NCBI GenBank assembly: GCA_030549775.1
Contig: CM060177.1
Span: 59,708,638 to 59,772,637 of the forward strand
Direction: 5' to 3'
Length of the DNA: 64,000 bases
From: Tamarix chinensis
Lineage: Eukaryota; Streptophyta; Magnoliopsida; Caryophyllales; Tamaricaceae
The position numbers were made by a program, and so were the translations under genes. This document shows positions 1-13,600 of the stretch, one piece after another; within the stretch, counting starts at the first letter, position 1; each line of letters begins with the position of its first letter. The notes beneath the pieces were generated by a model, which was not told the DNA's origin, made no database searches, and worked only from the letters and a program-made list of their open reading frames with translations.

Positions 1-2560
1 AATGTAAGGTGGAAGTCTGTGCTAAAAGAAGAAGAATAAGAAGAATATAATAGTTTTAAATGCCTCATTATTTTTAAAACTAAAAGTGACCTTCATTAAT
101 AAGAGAAGTGAAGAATAGGAAGAGAAGGATGAAGAGGAAAATTAATTTGTGATGAATGAAGAAGAATTTACCCTTACTTCTATTTAGTTTAATAGATTCC
201 TCAGAAATGGAGTGGTACAGGTGGAAGGATTATAAGAGGAGGAATAAAATCTTGAAGTTTGTCAATAAGGAAAAAAGAAATCTCAATAGATGATAACATC
301 AAGTTCTTTCATTGTGGTAAAAGTAAGCATGTAATTTGGGACTGTTATTAATTCTAGAATGAAATTATGAAGGAAATGTCAAGAGAAAAGGGAAAAAATA
401 ACAAAAATAAAGATACATAAGCACCAAGAATATTTATGGTTTCTTCTGATGAATGTGAAAGTGAAGCTACAAATTATGAGGAAGAAGTGGCCAACCTTTA
501 TTTTCTGATAGTTGGCGATGAATCGTCCAATTCCATAATATACTCAAGCTTCAATGATGATACAATGCAATTAGATTCTCCATACTCTTGTGATGATATA
601 TTATGTTTTTTATATGATAATTTTAGTGAAAATGATAGGATGACAAAACAAAATGATAACATGAAGAGACTATATGTTTAACTAAGTGGACAACATGCCA
701 AAGGTGGATAAGTTTAAATTTTAAAAGAAGTATAAGACTCTTCATCACAATTTAAAAACTTGAGAAAAGGATGTACAATCTCCAAAAACAATTGTGAATA
801 ATATGTTGGCATAGTGAAATGCTTCAGTAATGGAGGGAATATGTTGAATATGATATTTGGGAAGCAAAGTATGTCAAGGATCACAAATTCACAAGTTTTA
901 GAAATAAGAAGGTGGATGAATGAAGAATCCTTGACCACTTCTTAGTCAAAGCTTATAAGGCTAATAAATCCTCTTTTCCTTATCCTATTGATTGTAATGT
1001 GTGTAGTAAGGATGGTCATGATTTTCTTATGGGTAGACATGCCATAAATGCTAAGTATACTTTTATGCACATGAAAGTGATCACTTGTAATGCATGTGGT
1101 CGGAATGGACTTGTTGTTAGTTCATGTTATTTTAGTCGAAATTTAAGATTTGTTTCAAGGTGTAAAAAGGTGTGGATTCCTCAAGGAAGCATTCTCCAAG
1201 GATTGGTAACTAACCTCTCAAGGAACCATTAAATAGGTACCTAAACTAGGCCATTTGTGTGTATTGAAATACTTCAAGGCAAAAAGAAAAGGCCACAGAT
1301 GGTTCCTAGACAGTGGGTGCTCATGACACATGATGGGTGATAGATCTTTATTTTCAACATTAACATCCTAAAATAGACCTTACCTTTAGATCATTGGTGT
1401 TTGGAGAAAATGAATCATTAACCTTAAAATCCTAATAAATGATGTGTATCTTATGAATATGCTTAAGCATACATTTATTAGTATCAATTAATTGTGTGAT
1501 AAATGGTATGTGGTAAATATTTTAAAATCACATTACATGATAAATAATGGGGTTGATAAATTTGTTTTATTTTTCTACCCTTATTTTAACATTATATAAA
1601 TGCTAGATGCAAAATGTATATATAAATGCACAAGATAATGATGCATGGTTATGACATAATTGAGTTGCAAACGATAGTATGCACTTTCTTTACAATCATG
1701 CTAGAAAAGGACTAGTGCAGGGTCTTCCTAAGTTTAATTATGCAAAAGGGAAATTATGTGATGCATGTTAATAAGGAAAATAACATAGGGTTTGTTTCAA
1801 ACCTAAAATTTTTACAACTACATTCAAACAACTTTAATTTTTGCATATAGATCTATTTCAACCTATAAGGTCCCACAACATAGGTGGTTGTAGACATGAA
1901 CTAGTCATAGTAGATGAATACTCTCATTATACATGGATTTTTTACTTTGTACTAAAGATGATGCTTTTAAATCCATTCATATACTTGCTCAAAGAATTCA
2001 AATGGAAAATGAGTTTATAACACATGCTATATGAAGTGACCATGGAAATGAGTTAGAGAATGCCAAAATCATTGAATTTTGTGATTAAAATGGTATTAAT
2101 CACAAATTTTCATTCCCAAGGACTCAATAGCAAATGATTTGGTTGAGAGGAAGAACAAGGCTTTAGAGGAGATAGCAAGAATGATGATTTGTAACTCCAA
2201 GAGCATTATTTACTTTTGGGTTGAAGCCATGTCTACTACAAACTATGTCATGATCTATCTTTTAATATGAGAAATCATTAAGATGGCACCTTACAAGCTC
2301 TACAAGGGTAATAAACTAAATTTGGGATATTTCCATACATTTGGCTATAAATGCAATGTCTTAAATAATGGAAAAAGAAATTTGGGTAAGTCTAACTCTA
2401 AATAAGATGAATGCATATTCATTAGATAGCGAGGCTTTCCGAATCTTCAATTAAAGTTCTACGTTAGTTGAAGGATTTGTATATGTTTCTTTTAATGAAC
2501 TTTGTTCAATTATGTAAGGTTCTAATAAATATGCTGTACATAGTTTGCTTCAAGTTGAAT
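1..2560 (+). mobile_element. Degenerate Ty1/copia retrotransposon, gag to integrase
   Basis: Broken copia-type polyprotein in several frames. A gag zinc-knuckle remnant lies at 289-353 (FHCGKSKHVIWDC, first Cys of the CCHC lost). A gag tail/spacer frame runs 436-681, and a linker with KKVWIPQGS lies near 1160-1190. The aspartic protease start is near 1300-1365 (FLDSGCS followed by HMMGD, a stop between). A GAG-pre-integrase remnant ends in KGLVQGLPK near 1710-1735, and an integrase core near 1845-2420 contains HIDLF, VDEYSHYTWIFYF and a DHGNE segment. Many stops and frameshifts make it non-functional. No reverse transcriptase, RNase H or flanking LTR was recognised, so it is a 3'-truncated relic whose 5' end may lie outside the window. 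Class assignment rests on domain order (protease then integrase), which is copia-type. Confidence 0.82.
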
Positions 2561-2579
2561 AAGGATATTGACTTTCCAA

Positions 2580-3070
2580 ATTAAGCTAAATTACCCCCAT
2601 TTCAAGCTTGGGCTCATTTTTGTTCAAGCTCAAGCTTGGCTTGAGTTTGAAATAAGCTAAAATTAATCCGACTCAAGCATGACTCATTAATTTTTGTGAG
2701 ATAACTAGACTTGGCTCATTAAGTTATTAAAAGTTTTATGATGAAATAAATTTTCTTGTTTAACATGATTTGATTCATACCTCGGCTCACTAACTATCTA
2801 GCTTTTTTGAAATTTTATATCTTTATTAAATGTGTTGATTCATGCTTTGGCTCATTAAGTATTTGGCTCATTGAGATAATTTGCTTGAAAACAATAGGTT
2901 CAAATCAGCTCATTTAATTTTATCTTTATTAAAGACCAATTTAACTCTTTAACTCATATATTGAATAAATTCAATAGAAGCACAACCTATAAATGAATGA
3001 GTTGAGCCTATAAACGAGTTGCACTAAGCTTGAGCTAAATTTGAGCCAACTGAAGCTTAATTTAAGCTAG
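2580..3070. repeat. CAAGCTTGAGC-rich dispersed repeat
   Basis: This stretch is dense in variants of CAAGCTTGAGCT, GGCTCATTAAG and GAGCCAA on both strands, for example 2615-2645 and 3000-3065. The composition resembles common plant non-autonomous DNA transposons with GAGCTC/CAAGCTT-rich bodies, but I found neither clean terminal inverted repeats nor a target duplication. No coding potential was seen. Confidence 0.35.
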
Positions 3071-3264
3071 CACTAAAACAACAAGTAAAACATCCCTTGG
3101 TTTATGCTCAACTACTTTAATAAACCATCCTAAAAATAAGGCTAGGGTTTGATACATTTTTTTTTAAACTAACAAGAGCCAACATGAGTTGTCAAAAACC
3201 CTAAAGTTGATAGATTATTGAAAGAGAGGCCAAATATAGAGGAGACCCATGGAGAAGTAGTTGA

Positions 3265-4005
3265 TTATAATACCCTAAAATTTTATCAAATCTTAATTTT
3301 GATTATTTATATTTTAAACTTATCTAAATATAAATTCTAATTCATATTCTTTTTTAAACCTAAATTTGATCTCATATAATTGAGTAATTAATTTCTTAGC
3401 CAAATTTCATATATTTTAACCTTCAACATAATCCTCATCCTAATATAATTTTTTTCCTCTTTTCCCTTTTTCCTATTCTTCTTATTTTCCCATTTCTTTT
3501 CTATTTTTATTTCTTTTCTTTCTTCCCTCCTTCCTTTCCAATTGGTTTGCCTTCCCACTTTCCCCTTCAGGCCATGTAGGGATTTTATGTAGGAGCATCC
3601 AATCTCACTCTTCTAATATTGAAGAATAAGAGTTAGCATACTTAGAGATGGTACCAATTTTTCTTGAAGATTCTAATACTTCTAATCTTTTATTACGTAA
3701 CTATTATTGGTATTATATATTTTTGTAAGCTCATTCAATCAAAGATATGTAGCATACAAGACAATGGCATTATAAGGATTATAAAGTTATATGGAAGATA
3801 ATGCTATAAGCCACAAAGCTTGATTACATACAATTATTCAATGTATTACATAGTTAGGGTTTTGAGTAGCTTTATTATTTTATTACATACTTTTTAATGT
3901 TTGTAATTTGTCATTGTTATCATTATATATGTAATATAGGCGTGTACTCTTGTTGATATTTGTTAGTTAGGCCAGTTATATGGGCTTGAATAATATATAT
4001 ATATA
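3265..4005 (+). mobile_element. LTR fragment related to element D
   Basis: The stretch opens with TATAATACCCTAAAATTTTA, close to the start of LTR D at 59683. It then repeats D's order: an A/T-rich segment, a pyrimidine-rich leader (3445-3570), and a block with AGTTAGCATACTTAGAG near 3631-3647 that matches D's TAAGCGTGCTTA hairpin block. The 3' half of the LTR is missing or too diverged. It is non-coding. Confidence 0.5.
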
Positions 4006-4011
4006 TATATA
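3991..4011. repeat. (AT)n microsatellite
   Basis: About ten uninterrupted AT units. The flanks up to 4205 show no gene. Confidence 0.9.
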
Positions 4012-4205
4012 GAGTGCTTGTATATTCATAATGGGGGACAATCCAATGAATAATAATTGACATAAAAAGCCTTCATTTGAGCCTCTTTTATGTTATTCAT
4101 CAAGTGAGAGTTTTCTTGAGAAGGTGAAGATTTTTCTTTAGAGGAAACTAAGTGGTTTCTCTAATGAAATGATTTGACATTAGATTAGATCCATATCAAC
4201 ATATC

Positions 4206-6554
4206 TGTAATACACCATCTTTTTGTAATGTATTGAATAAGAGATTATGCTAATTTTTGGTGTTCGATTTTGATTTGAAGCTATGCTTGGGTTTGATGTA
4301 AAGTTAGATTTGAAATGAGGTGGAAAAACTAAATTAATCAAGTTTTCCAAGCGAATCAATCCTTTGGTTACATGAATTGATTGACTAGTTTGTCATTTTA
4401 GTAAAATGGTTTTTACTTAACCAAACTAATCAATTAGTTTATCAAGCTAAGTAATCAATTTTTTGGAAATATTTCTTTTACTAAAATGTAACCTTGATAA
4501 CCCATTCTGAGTTATTCCTATGAGATTCTTAACCTTTCTCATGAAGCATTTGGTCTAAAGATACTACCTTTGATAGATCTGAGAAGTTGATTGGGATAAT
4601 TAAGGGGGGAGATGACCTTAGCTTTGTGTTCTTCTACCTATCTCCTTTACATATTTCTGGGATCATTTAATTGATCTTAGACTTGATTGTACTTATTTGG
4701 GAGATTCCTCTTATACTGACCTTCTAATTCCCCTCTTATGTATTGCATTTCTAGACTGACTGACCTACAATCTTCTAAAATTACCATTTTAGCTCCAGAG
4801 GATATGTTTACATATCTTGGATAAAATCTTTCTATTTAAATTGAATTTAAACAGTAAGAATTAGGGTTTTTTATCTTCTCCTCGCCACACTTGTAATTTG
4901 TATCGATTTATTGGCAATAAATATCCTTAATTTCCCCTTCTATTCACCTTTATTTTAGCCACAATAATAATCTAACTCTCTAGCGTTCACCTTCATCTTC
5001 ACTTTAAGATTGGAGTCCTTTTTCTCTTCTAATCCTTTTTCTAGCTATATTTAAATTTAATTATTAAGCAAGAAAGAGTTAGATTTAAGAAATTTTTTTG
5101 AGTGGTTTAGTATAATTATTCTATATTTTTGTTTGAGTGTGGTATGTTCATTCTTCCCTTTATATTTCAAGTTTGGATTTGTAAAAGTTATTCACGAAAT
5201 TTTGAGTTAACCTCGTCGTTTTTGAGGTTTTATAAGTTAAAGATTTTATAACTTGATTTTAATTATTTGAGGAAAATTTTGCCTACTTTGAGTAAGTTAT
5301 TCTTACTTCTAAAATGGGTTACGAATAAACTTGCATGTTATAGAACTCTTTAAGTGTGATGTTATATGTTGGTAGGAGTATATAGCTTTACAATGCTGAA
5401 TTGAATGGTTAGACATGGCATTTTGAGTGAAAAGAATGAATCTTGAGGAAAGATTAAGTTTTGATGATTAATGGTAAAATATGCAACTATTGTAAGCTAG
5501 AAATATGTTATGTGATATTAGTCCATGATCCAATGAGGTATAATAATGAATTATAAGCATAATCTGCTTGAAAATGACTATTTGGTGCTATTGGAGGGAA
5601 AACTAATTAACTAGTTAGGTTAAACTAATAGACTACTTCCTAGAATAGTTGGCTGGTTAACCTAACCCATTGACTGGTAGGCCTTTAAAGACCCTAGTTT
5701 TACTCTCTACTTAAACCCATTGACCAGTTAGGTAGAACAGATTGACTAGTCTATGGATAATCAATTGGTTTCCTTAATCAATCGATCAGTTTGAGGAAAG
5801 TCTAGTCTAGTTGAGCCAAATTTATTGACTGGTCAGCCTAAACTAATCTACGGGTTTGGCCAGATTGATTGATTGGTTTGGCTGGTTTGTGTGATTATGT
5901 TCTTCGTAGTTTGGACATTCTTTGAGACTATACATGGGGTTGTTGTACGATTATTTAATGGATACAATACATATATGAACATGGATCAATGACTTAATGA
6001 ATGGATTAAATGGACCATGTATTATGAAATATTTAATAAGTGTCTTAAAGGCTTAAAAGGTGTACCATATATGAAATGTGATGGTTCTTGAGAAATAGAG
6101 TGGTGAAATAAGGAATATGCTAGAATTGAATAATATAATGGGAATGATTGTTATTCAACAAGCATAAATGGAAATCCTACACATGGTTGGGGTATAGAGA
6201 GGACTAACTTGGAAGAAATATATGAATAACCAACTTACTCTTTGTAAGGGCCTTGTATGATCACGTAACCTCATGAATAATGTACTAATCACTTAAAGCA
6301 AAAGAGAATCGAGCTATGTATGGGTTTGGGTTATCCAATCCTTTATTAGCTATTAGAGGTTAGTCTACCTTCGGGCATTTATTACTGCTTTTGGGCTTTG
6401 CCTTTAGGTGGGATCCTAGTAGGTATTGGTGCCTTACCTACTCTATACACTAATGATGTACTTAGGCGTATTGATACTAATGAGTTTGATTATCTAGATG
6501 GTTGCTATCAACTTAGACTTATGTCCATATTGGTTGGCTTTAACCTACACCGAT
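4206..6554 (+). mobile_element. Truncated Ty3/gypsy LTR, older copy
   Basis: It starts TGTAATACACCATC and follows the same sequence order as the LTR at 6555. Shared segments include the GAGATTCTTAACC/ATGCATTT stretch (4525-4550 versus 6925-6960), the GGATAAAATC stretch near 4820 versus 7220, and the ATCTAGATGGTTG stretch near 6490 versus 7525. It stops where the younger LTR begins at 6555, which suggests the younger element inserted into it. Region 4330-4450 and especially 5560-5890 is packed with degenerate copies of ATTGACTGGTT. No gene is present. Confidence 0.6.
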
Positions 6555-8692
6555 TGTAATACCCCACATTTTTTGTAAGTGGTTGGATGAAAATTTTTCA
6601 AATATTTAGACCTATGGTCTTGATTTAATATTATTATTTGTTTTGAGGCAAAGTTTGATATTAATGAGATTTTATTGAGTTTTTCAGGCAAACTCATCGA
6701 CTGGTTCCATGAACCTCTAGATTGGTCTATAATTTTAGTAAATTGTGTTTTATTAACTAAACTAATCGATAGGTTGGGAGAATTGATCTACTAGTATATA
6801 GAATAGTCTCTTGGTAGACCCAAACTGATTGACTAGTTGGTCCAACTAGTCATATGTTTCAAGCTTGATTTTCTAAAAAATTATCTTAAACTAAAATTGA
6901 ACCTTACTAACCCATGCTAATTTATTTCTAAGAGATTCCTAACCATTTTCATGATGCATTTAACTCAAAATATTTTCTCTAATTGATCTAAGATCAATTA
7001 GCATAATTAAGGGTGAGAGATTACCTCAACATTGTGTCTTCTACCTTTCTCTTCTAGTTGATTGTGAGATTAATGCTTCAATCTCAGGTATGAATCTAAG
7101 TGGAAGATTCCTTCCGTGTGGACCTTTGATTATTTCACTTGTGTATGCTAAATCTAGCAAATTTGACGTGCATTCTCAAGAGACACCATTTGAGATCTAG
7201 AAATTAGGTCAGTAAATCCTGGATAAAATCTATTCATTTAGCTCAAATTCAAACAGTAAATTATAAGGTTTTGAGTTGATTGCTAAACCCTCTATGTTTC
7301 CCTTCAGTTGGTTGGCTTTAAAGAGCCCAAATCATCCCTTCTATGCACCTTTTCTTTTTACCATTGAAATCTTTAAGTCATGTATGTAGTCTTTTCTTTC
7401 TACACTTTGAGACTTGCTAATTAATTTTCTTACACTCTTTTGATCCTATCTCTATCTCTCTTTTGTTTCAATTATTAATAAAGTTTGAATGTTACTAGGG
7501 GTATCAATACTAAAATAGTTACCTAGATGGTTGGCTCTAGCCTAGATTTATTTCTATATTGGTTGTCTTTAGAGTGGACTTATTTTCTATTCTAGTGATT
7601 GGCTTCGGGCTGGAATTATGTCTACTTAGTGAATGGATTTGACCTGGAATTTATGTCCCTTATTTGGTTAGGATTCTATAGTATTTAAGACCACTAGGTG
7701 GTGCGTAGTCCATCACTCGATGATAATAAAATATGGATGATAAATAATTAGTTTATAAAATATGAATGGTGACCAGGTGAATGCTTAATATTTGGATAAG
7801 GATGGAATAAAATACCTAAATAATTAAAAAGGAATAAAGGCTAGTTTATACACTTAGCTAATAGTTTAAATGACTAATTGCTTACATAATGGAATATTTA
7901 TTGAATTATTTACTTGTCACATATATGGATAAGTAAATAACATATCTTAGAGGATTAACTAATTGGAAATAAGCCATAGGGGTTGCTTGGATCCTCTTTT
8001 CTATTACATGTGTAAGTGCTTATGTGATGAGGATGTGAAACCAAGTATGATATATTTTGCTTTGTTGAGTTTATGCATCGTATCATGTCCTTATGTAATC
8101 CTACCAATATATACATGGATTTATCATAATGCATGTTGCATTTCATATCCACTTATGAAAGATTTTCATGCTTGAGTTTACATTGAGTGAGCAACTTGGC
8201 TTACTCTTTACGTAGCATATTAATGTGCCTATTTGCTTGATCACCTGCTCATTTGCATGAGTAGAGGGCCATGTGTAGGCCTTTGGGGATGGCTAGCAAA
8301 TTCTTCATTGTTTGGGTTAGGTCTTTATAGTAGCAACATTTGAAATTTTTTGATAGAGTCTATGGCAAACTGAGATTTTAAATTAGGCGTCACACCCTAA
8401 CTCATTTTATTGTAGCTCATACTCTATCTACATGTGTTTTGTAATGTTTTTGGTCAAGATCTAGTAAGTTCCTCTGATGTAAATGATCTTTCAACTTATT
8501 TATGTAATCTTTATTTGTACGCTCTATTGTTTTAATGTTTTGATTGGTTTTAATCTTATATCTGATATGGGATAGGTGACATACGCCTATTCTATGTCAG
8601 GTACAATAGTAACACCCCATTTTCTTAGGTGTGTTTTCATCTTTTTCAATGCCCTAATGAAATGTTTTGGTAGTGAAAAGCTAGGGTGTTAC
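6555..8692 (+). mobile_element. 5' LTR of Ty3/gypsy chromovirus
   Basis: It begins TGTAATACCCCACATTTTTT, matching the start of the 3' LTR at 15207 (TGTAATACCCCATAATTTTT) with recognisable similarity over about 900 bp. It ends GGGTGTTAC at 8692, and the final A is displaced to 10260 by a nested solo LTR. Length is about 2.14 kb. A second inverted TAACACCCC/GGGTGTTA pair closes the LTR (8612-8691). The reading frames at 7955-8175 are short and meaningless. Confidence 0.72.
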
Positions 8693-10254
8693 TAATAGAT
8701 GAGATTTATTGATTATTTTCATGTCTAAAAATATCATTTATCCTTCATTAATTCTATTAGATTTAATCTTTTCGTCGAGTTTTCCTCCTTTGAATAGATT
8801 TTACAGGAAAGAAAAGAATTGAATAAATTCAAGGAGAAATCAATGAAAAGAAGAAATCAAGTAGAGAACACATCAAGAAATGTTGCATCAAGGAGAGCGA
8901 AGTTGGAAAGGGAACAAATACATCAAGAGAAGCTAAGCTGAAACTTTCAAAGGAATTGAGTGGAAAGATCAAAAACACGGGGGTCCCGTGTTTCATAAAC
9001 ACGGGCCGTGTTATTTATCCCGAGTATCGATCTTTAAATCCTTGTCAGTAGAGCAGTTGTAAGAAAACACGGGGGTCCCGTGTTTCCAAAACACGGACCG
9101 TGTTTTCATTTAAAAACGTGTAACTATCCGCGCCACTTGTTTCTGATAAATTTTATCCGAGAATAGAGTTCGGGACAGAACAAGGGGATCGAAAAACATT
9201 TGGAATGTATTTTTCTTCCTTTATTCCTTTAGAACATACATGTAATGCACAATTCCAACTTTTGATCTTCTTGAATTCTATTGATGATTTGACATTCTGC
9301 ACTTCAATTGATAAGTTTACTCTATTCCTTTGTAAATTTCAATATCTTCATTTTTTCTGAATCTAAGTAGATTTTATGTAATTTTATTTGTGTTCACTAC
9401 ATTATCATCTAACTGTTACAATAATAGAATTCGTGAATGCGTTGTAGTTATTAATTTTCAAGATTTATGTGTAATTATATGAATTGTGAATATGTAGAAA
9501 TTTGAGTAATTAGAAAAGGGTAGGATGATTTGAGGATGGAATTATAACCTAATTACCATTTCATACTTTCAATGTTTGATTCTAGATGAGGTTTAATTGA
9601 ATTAATGGATCGAATTGAATGATTCCATATCATAGATTAAGATTCTTGAACTAATTAGATTGATCACCTATTTGGTTTAGAACTTGATCTTTGCTAAGAC
9701 AATGAAATTAACCCGTATTTGTTAATTAAATTTGTCTATAATAGCAAGAAGATTAATTATTAATCTTATCCATTAATTCATGCAATTGCATGATCCGAGC
9801 TTTTGTGATTATGATTGTAGTTGGCTGCTTCCCGTTCATAATGCTACCATTAATTGAATCTAGTGTTCGTAACCTAGATTATTAAATGGGTATAAAAATA
9901 AATTGAGAGCATATTCAATTTATTAAGGTTAAGAGGAAGTATGGGAATTTGTTATTCTGAGTTTCCTAAGTCAACATTAAATTGTTTAGGATCATTCTTC
10001 TTATTTGAATGTATGGCATTTTAATTCCATTACCAATTCATTCCTCCCCTAATTGTCAATTAGTGATTAAGATTTAGTACAATCGAATTTAGTATAAGAA
10101 TCAATGAAATTGTATAAACGGGGTTATAACATCAATAGCAAAATTAGTGATTAAAATGTCATTCCTTGTGGGTTCGAATCCATCTTGCCATATACTACGT
10201 ATTTGGGAATTAGGATTTATTTATTAAATTTGTTGTGCATACGACAGTGCATCA
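8693..10254 (+). mobile_element. Solo LTR, Tat/Athila-like
   Basis: This 1562-bp insertion is flanked by identical 5-mers GTTAC (8688-8692 and 10255-10259). It starts TA (probably decayed TG) and ends CA. Its tail (CCTTGTGGGTTCGA near 10167, GACAGTGCATCA at the end) resembles 3' ends of plant Tat/Athila-type gypsy LTRs. It contains two blocks of palindromes, AACACGGGGGTCCCGTGTT followed by AACACGGNCCGTGTT, at 8974-9012 and 9066-9105. No coding region. Family assignment is by resemblance; the insertion boundaries are well supported. Confidence 0.7.
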
Positions 10255-10263
10255 GTTACAAGT

Positions 10264-10275
10264 TGGTATTAGATG
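10264..10275 (+). other. Primer-binding site remnant (tRNA-iMet type)
   Basis: TGGTATTAGATG matches the usual TGGTATCAGAGC in 9 of 12 positions. It lies 3 nt after the restored LTR end (A at 10260), the usual spacing for gypsy elements primed by initiator tRNA-Met. Confidence 0.6.
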
Positions 10276-10679
10276 ATTTTTATAAAAAAAATACATTGCT
10301 TTTGAAAATATGTTGCCTGATACCCAAGTTTTTATCAAATCCTTTTTCTAAAAATACTATAGTTTCTAAAATAAATATTAATTTGATACCACAGGATGGT
10401 ATCATTCATGATTTGAAATCCTTTCTCCTTTTTTTCCACACAAGTTTAATTATTTTCAAATCTAAAATGTCTGTGAGTGAGAGTGGGGTTGGGAATATGT
10501 CATAGATAGCTTGTGATTATTGATATATGTGTCTTAGTACTTGGTTGATTGAATTTTGTCCCTAACTTCTTCAATTCTTTAGAATGTGTTAGTCGCTAAC
10601 CACTGCTATGAGTGTATCGAGGAATTTTTGGATACCATTGGAGCATATATATGGAAATCTAGATTCGAACACCTCAACC

Positions 10680-13600
10680 TCAACCGATGATAGTAGCTAC
10701 ACCAACTCAAAAATATTAACTCAAGAGGGCTAGGCATCATCACCCACTAATCATTGAGGGCTAAAAAGACCCCGATACCATGGAACAATGGATTTGGGAG
10801 ATGGAGAAGACTTTCACAGCCCAGGGGGTAGATATGGTTATATACTATTTGAGAGGAAGGGAGGATGCATGGTAGAGGAGTGTCTAAAGTAGGGGTGGAG
10901 AACCTAAGGAATGGGGACCATTCTTCGAGGTTATATGAGCCCGATTCTACCTAACTCTCATATGCATGAAGAAGTATGATGAGTTCATGGTCCTTTGGTA
11001 AGGAGGCACATCCATCAAGGAGTATTATACTTGATTCATGGACTTGGTCTAGTTTGCCCCAAAGGCAAAGGCTAATCAAGTGATATAAGTTCACTATTTC
11101 AAAATCCTCCTAAAGATTCAATACTAATAGCTATTGTTTGGAGTCACTCTGCTAGATATAGGAGGGATGTACGAGCAAGCCTTGGAGGCATCTTGAGAAA
11201 TTCAAACTTAGAGTGCTCATTCAGGGTTAAGAGGAAATTTAAGAGCTACCAGCATCCTTGTGACTAGAAAAAGGCTTTCTATGGTAGTTTGCCGCTAAGA
11301 TTTGGTTAGAGCATGAAGTTTGCACCTTAATCTAGAGGGTTGTCTAGGGATCGTGCCGAGGAGAGGCACTACCTCTACAAGAGATGTGGGTCAGATCACC
11401 CAAAGGTTAACTGTAGAGGTAACAAGGTAATGTGACATGGAGGGGCACAAATCATATGAGAGCTGAGTTAGCAATGGAAGCATTTAGAGGAGCCAGATAA
11501 AAGCTCAAAGTATAAGATCTATCCAGTAGACACAACTATATATTTATAAAGTTCCTCATTGCTAGCCAGTTCCACTAGTCGAGCTAGTCAGCCTAGAGGT
11601 CTAAGGCCTCACCCTTTTTAGCAAGGTTAGGGATTAGCTAGTACCCTAGGAGTTCTATCAATAAGAAGCATAAAAGTGATGAGTTAGATAGAGGTAAAAT
11701 GATAGGCTGTCATGGTAACTGGTATGCTTACTATATCTACTTACTTTTCTTTCTTTTTTTATTTAGGTGCATCACACTCTTCATGGCATCTACATTCACA
11801 ACTAGAGCGACCTATCTCCTTGAAGTGCCATTTCTACTTCTATGGTGTTGCCTTTGAGGGATAAGATTGCATTCTTTGGTTTATATCAAGGATTTTTTTT
11901 GGTAGTGGGAGGAATAGAGTTTCCATTACACCTCATAGAGCTAAAGTTGCATGATTTTGACATAAGTGTTAGGATGGATATTCTTGGGAAATACCAAGCA
12001 TAGATCAATTGCGCGCAAGAATACATGGTTCTGTGATGACCATAGGGTATCAGGGTTTCATATCAAAAGTGTGAACCTAATCCCTCAACAAGGATTGTGT
12101 TAGCAACCACATTAAGTAAACTCATACGTAAGGGATATCTACTCTACTTGTGTAGTGCCAGAATCACTAAAGTGACTATGATGCCATTGGAGCAAATAGC
12201 GGTGTTCAATGAATTTCCTTATGTTTTCCCCAAGGAGATTGTAGGAATGCCATAAGTTTGAGAAGTTGAAATCATAGTAAATATGTTGCTAGGAATAGAT
12301 CCGGTATATAAGGCTTTATACTATATGGCATCTACAGAGATGAAAGAACTCAAAGCTCGATTACAGGAGCTTTTAGAGAAGGGTTATATCCACCCAAGAA
12401 TATCGCCATGGTGAGGACCAATTTTGTTCATAAAGAAGAAGGATGGGATATTGAGGTTGTGCATCAACTACTGAGGGTTGAATTAGGTGGCGATGAAGAA
12501 TCATTATTTGTTACCAAGGATCTATGATTTGTTTGATCAACTCATGGGAGCCAATATGTTCTTTAAGATTAATCTACAATCAGGCTATTATAAATTGAGG
12601 ATAGTATAACATAACATTCCTAAGATGGCTTCTAAGACAAGCTATGGACATTACGAGTTCATGGTAATGACCTTTGGACGGACTAATGTTCTAGCAAGTT
12701 TCATGTTACTCATGAACTAGATCTTCTATCTTTTCTTAGACTAGTTCACGTTCATTAATCACATCCTCATCTACTCCAATGACCAAGAAATGCATGATCA
12801 ACATTTGAGGTATACTTTGGCCTTTCTAAGATCACACCAACCGTATGCCAGACACTCAAAGTGCGAGTTTTAGCTAGATTAGTTGGCCTTCCTTGGTCAT
12901 GTGATCTCTAATTATGGAATGGTTGTGGATCTGCCAAGATTCAAGCTTTTTTTTGAATAGCCAGTTCCCACTTTTATTAAGGAAGTGCATAATTATCAAG
13001 GGTTAGCTAGTTACTACCATCACTTCATGGAAAATGTTTCCAATATTTTTCCATTGTTGATGCAATTATTGAAGAAGGATACACATTTTTGGTGGAACAG
13101 GAAGTATAGTGAAGCCTTTAAGAGTTGAAAAGGCATTTGACTTCAGATTTAGTGCTCACATTTCTAAGTAGGACTAATGATTTTGAGGTGTACAATGATT
13201 CTTCCAATTGTGGACTAGGTTGCATGCTAATGCAACATGGAAGGGTGGTGGCTTATGCCTCATGATAACTAAAGCTGCATGAACATAACTACTTGATGCA
13301 TGACCTAAACCTTTTTACAGTAGTGTTTGCTCTTAAGATTTGGGGGCTCAACCATAAGAGCCTTAAGTACATCTTGACCTAGCAGGAGTTGAACATGAAA
13401 CAACATTGATGGTTGGAGCTGTTAAGGATTATGACCTGGAATTAACCTACCATGAGGGTAAAACTAATGTGGTGGTAGATGCACTTAGCCAAAAGACATA
13501 ACATTTCTTGCACACGAATGTGTTGGCAGATCATTTGTGCCAAGAGATCAAGAAGATGGAAATTGAACCCATCATTGTTGGAAGCCTAGAGGCAAGAATG

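Noticed and set aside
714..938. Minus-strand 74-residue frame
   Set aside because: Lies antisense within the copia gag-pol relic and has no recognisable domain.
8612..8692. Small 80-bp element with AGTAACACCC/GGGTGTTACT ends
   Set aside because: The same internal inverted pair closes LTRs B and C, so it is the LTR's terminal stem rather than an insertion.
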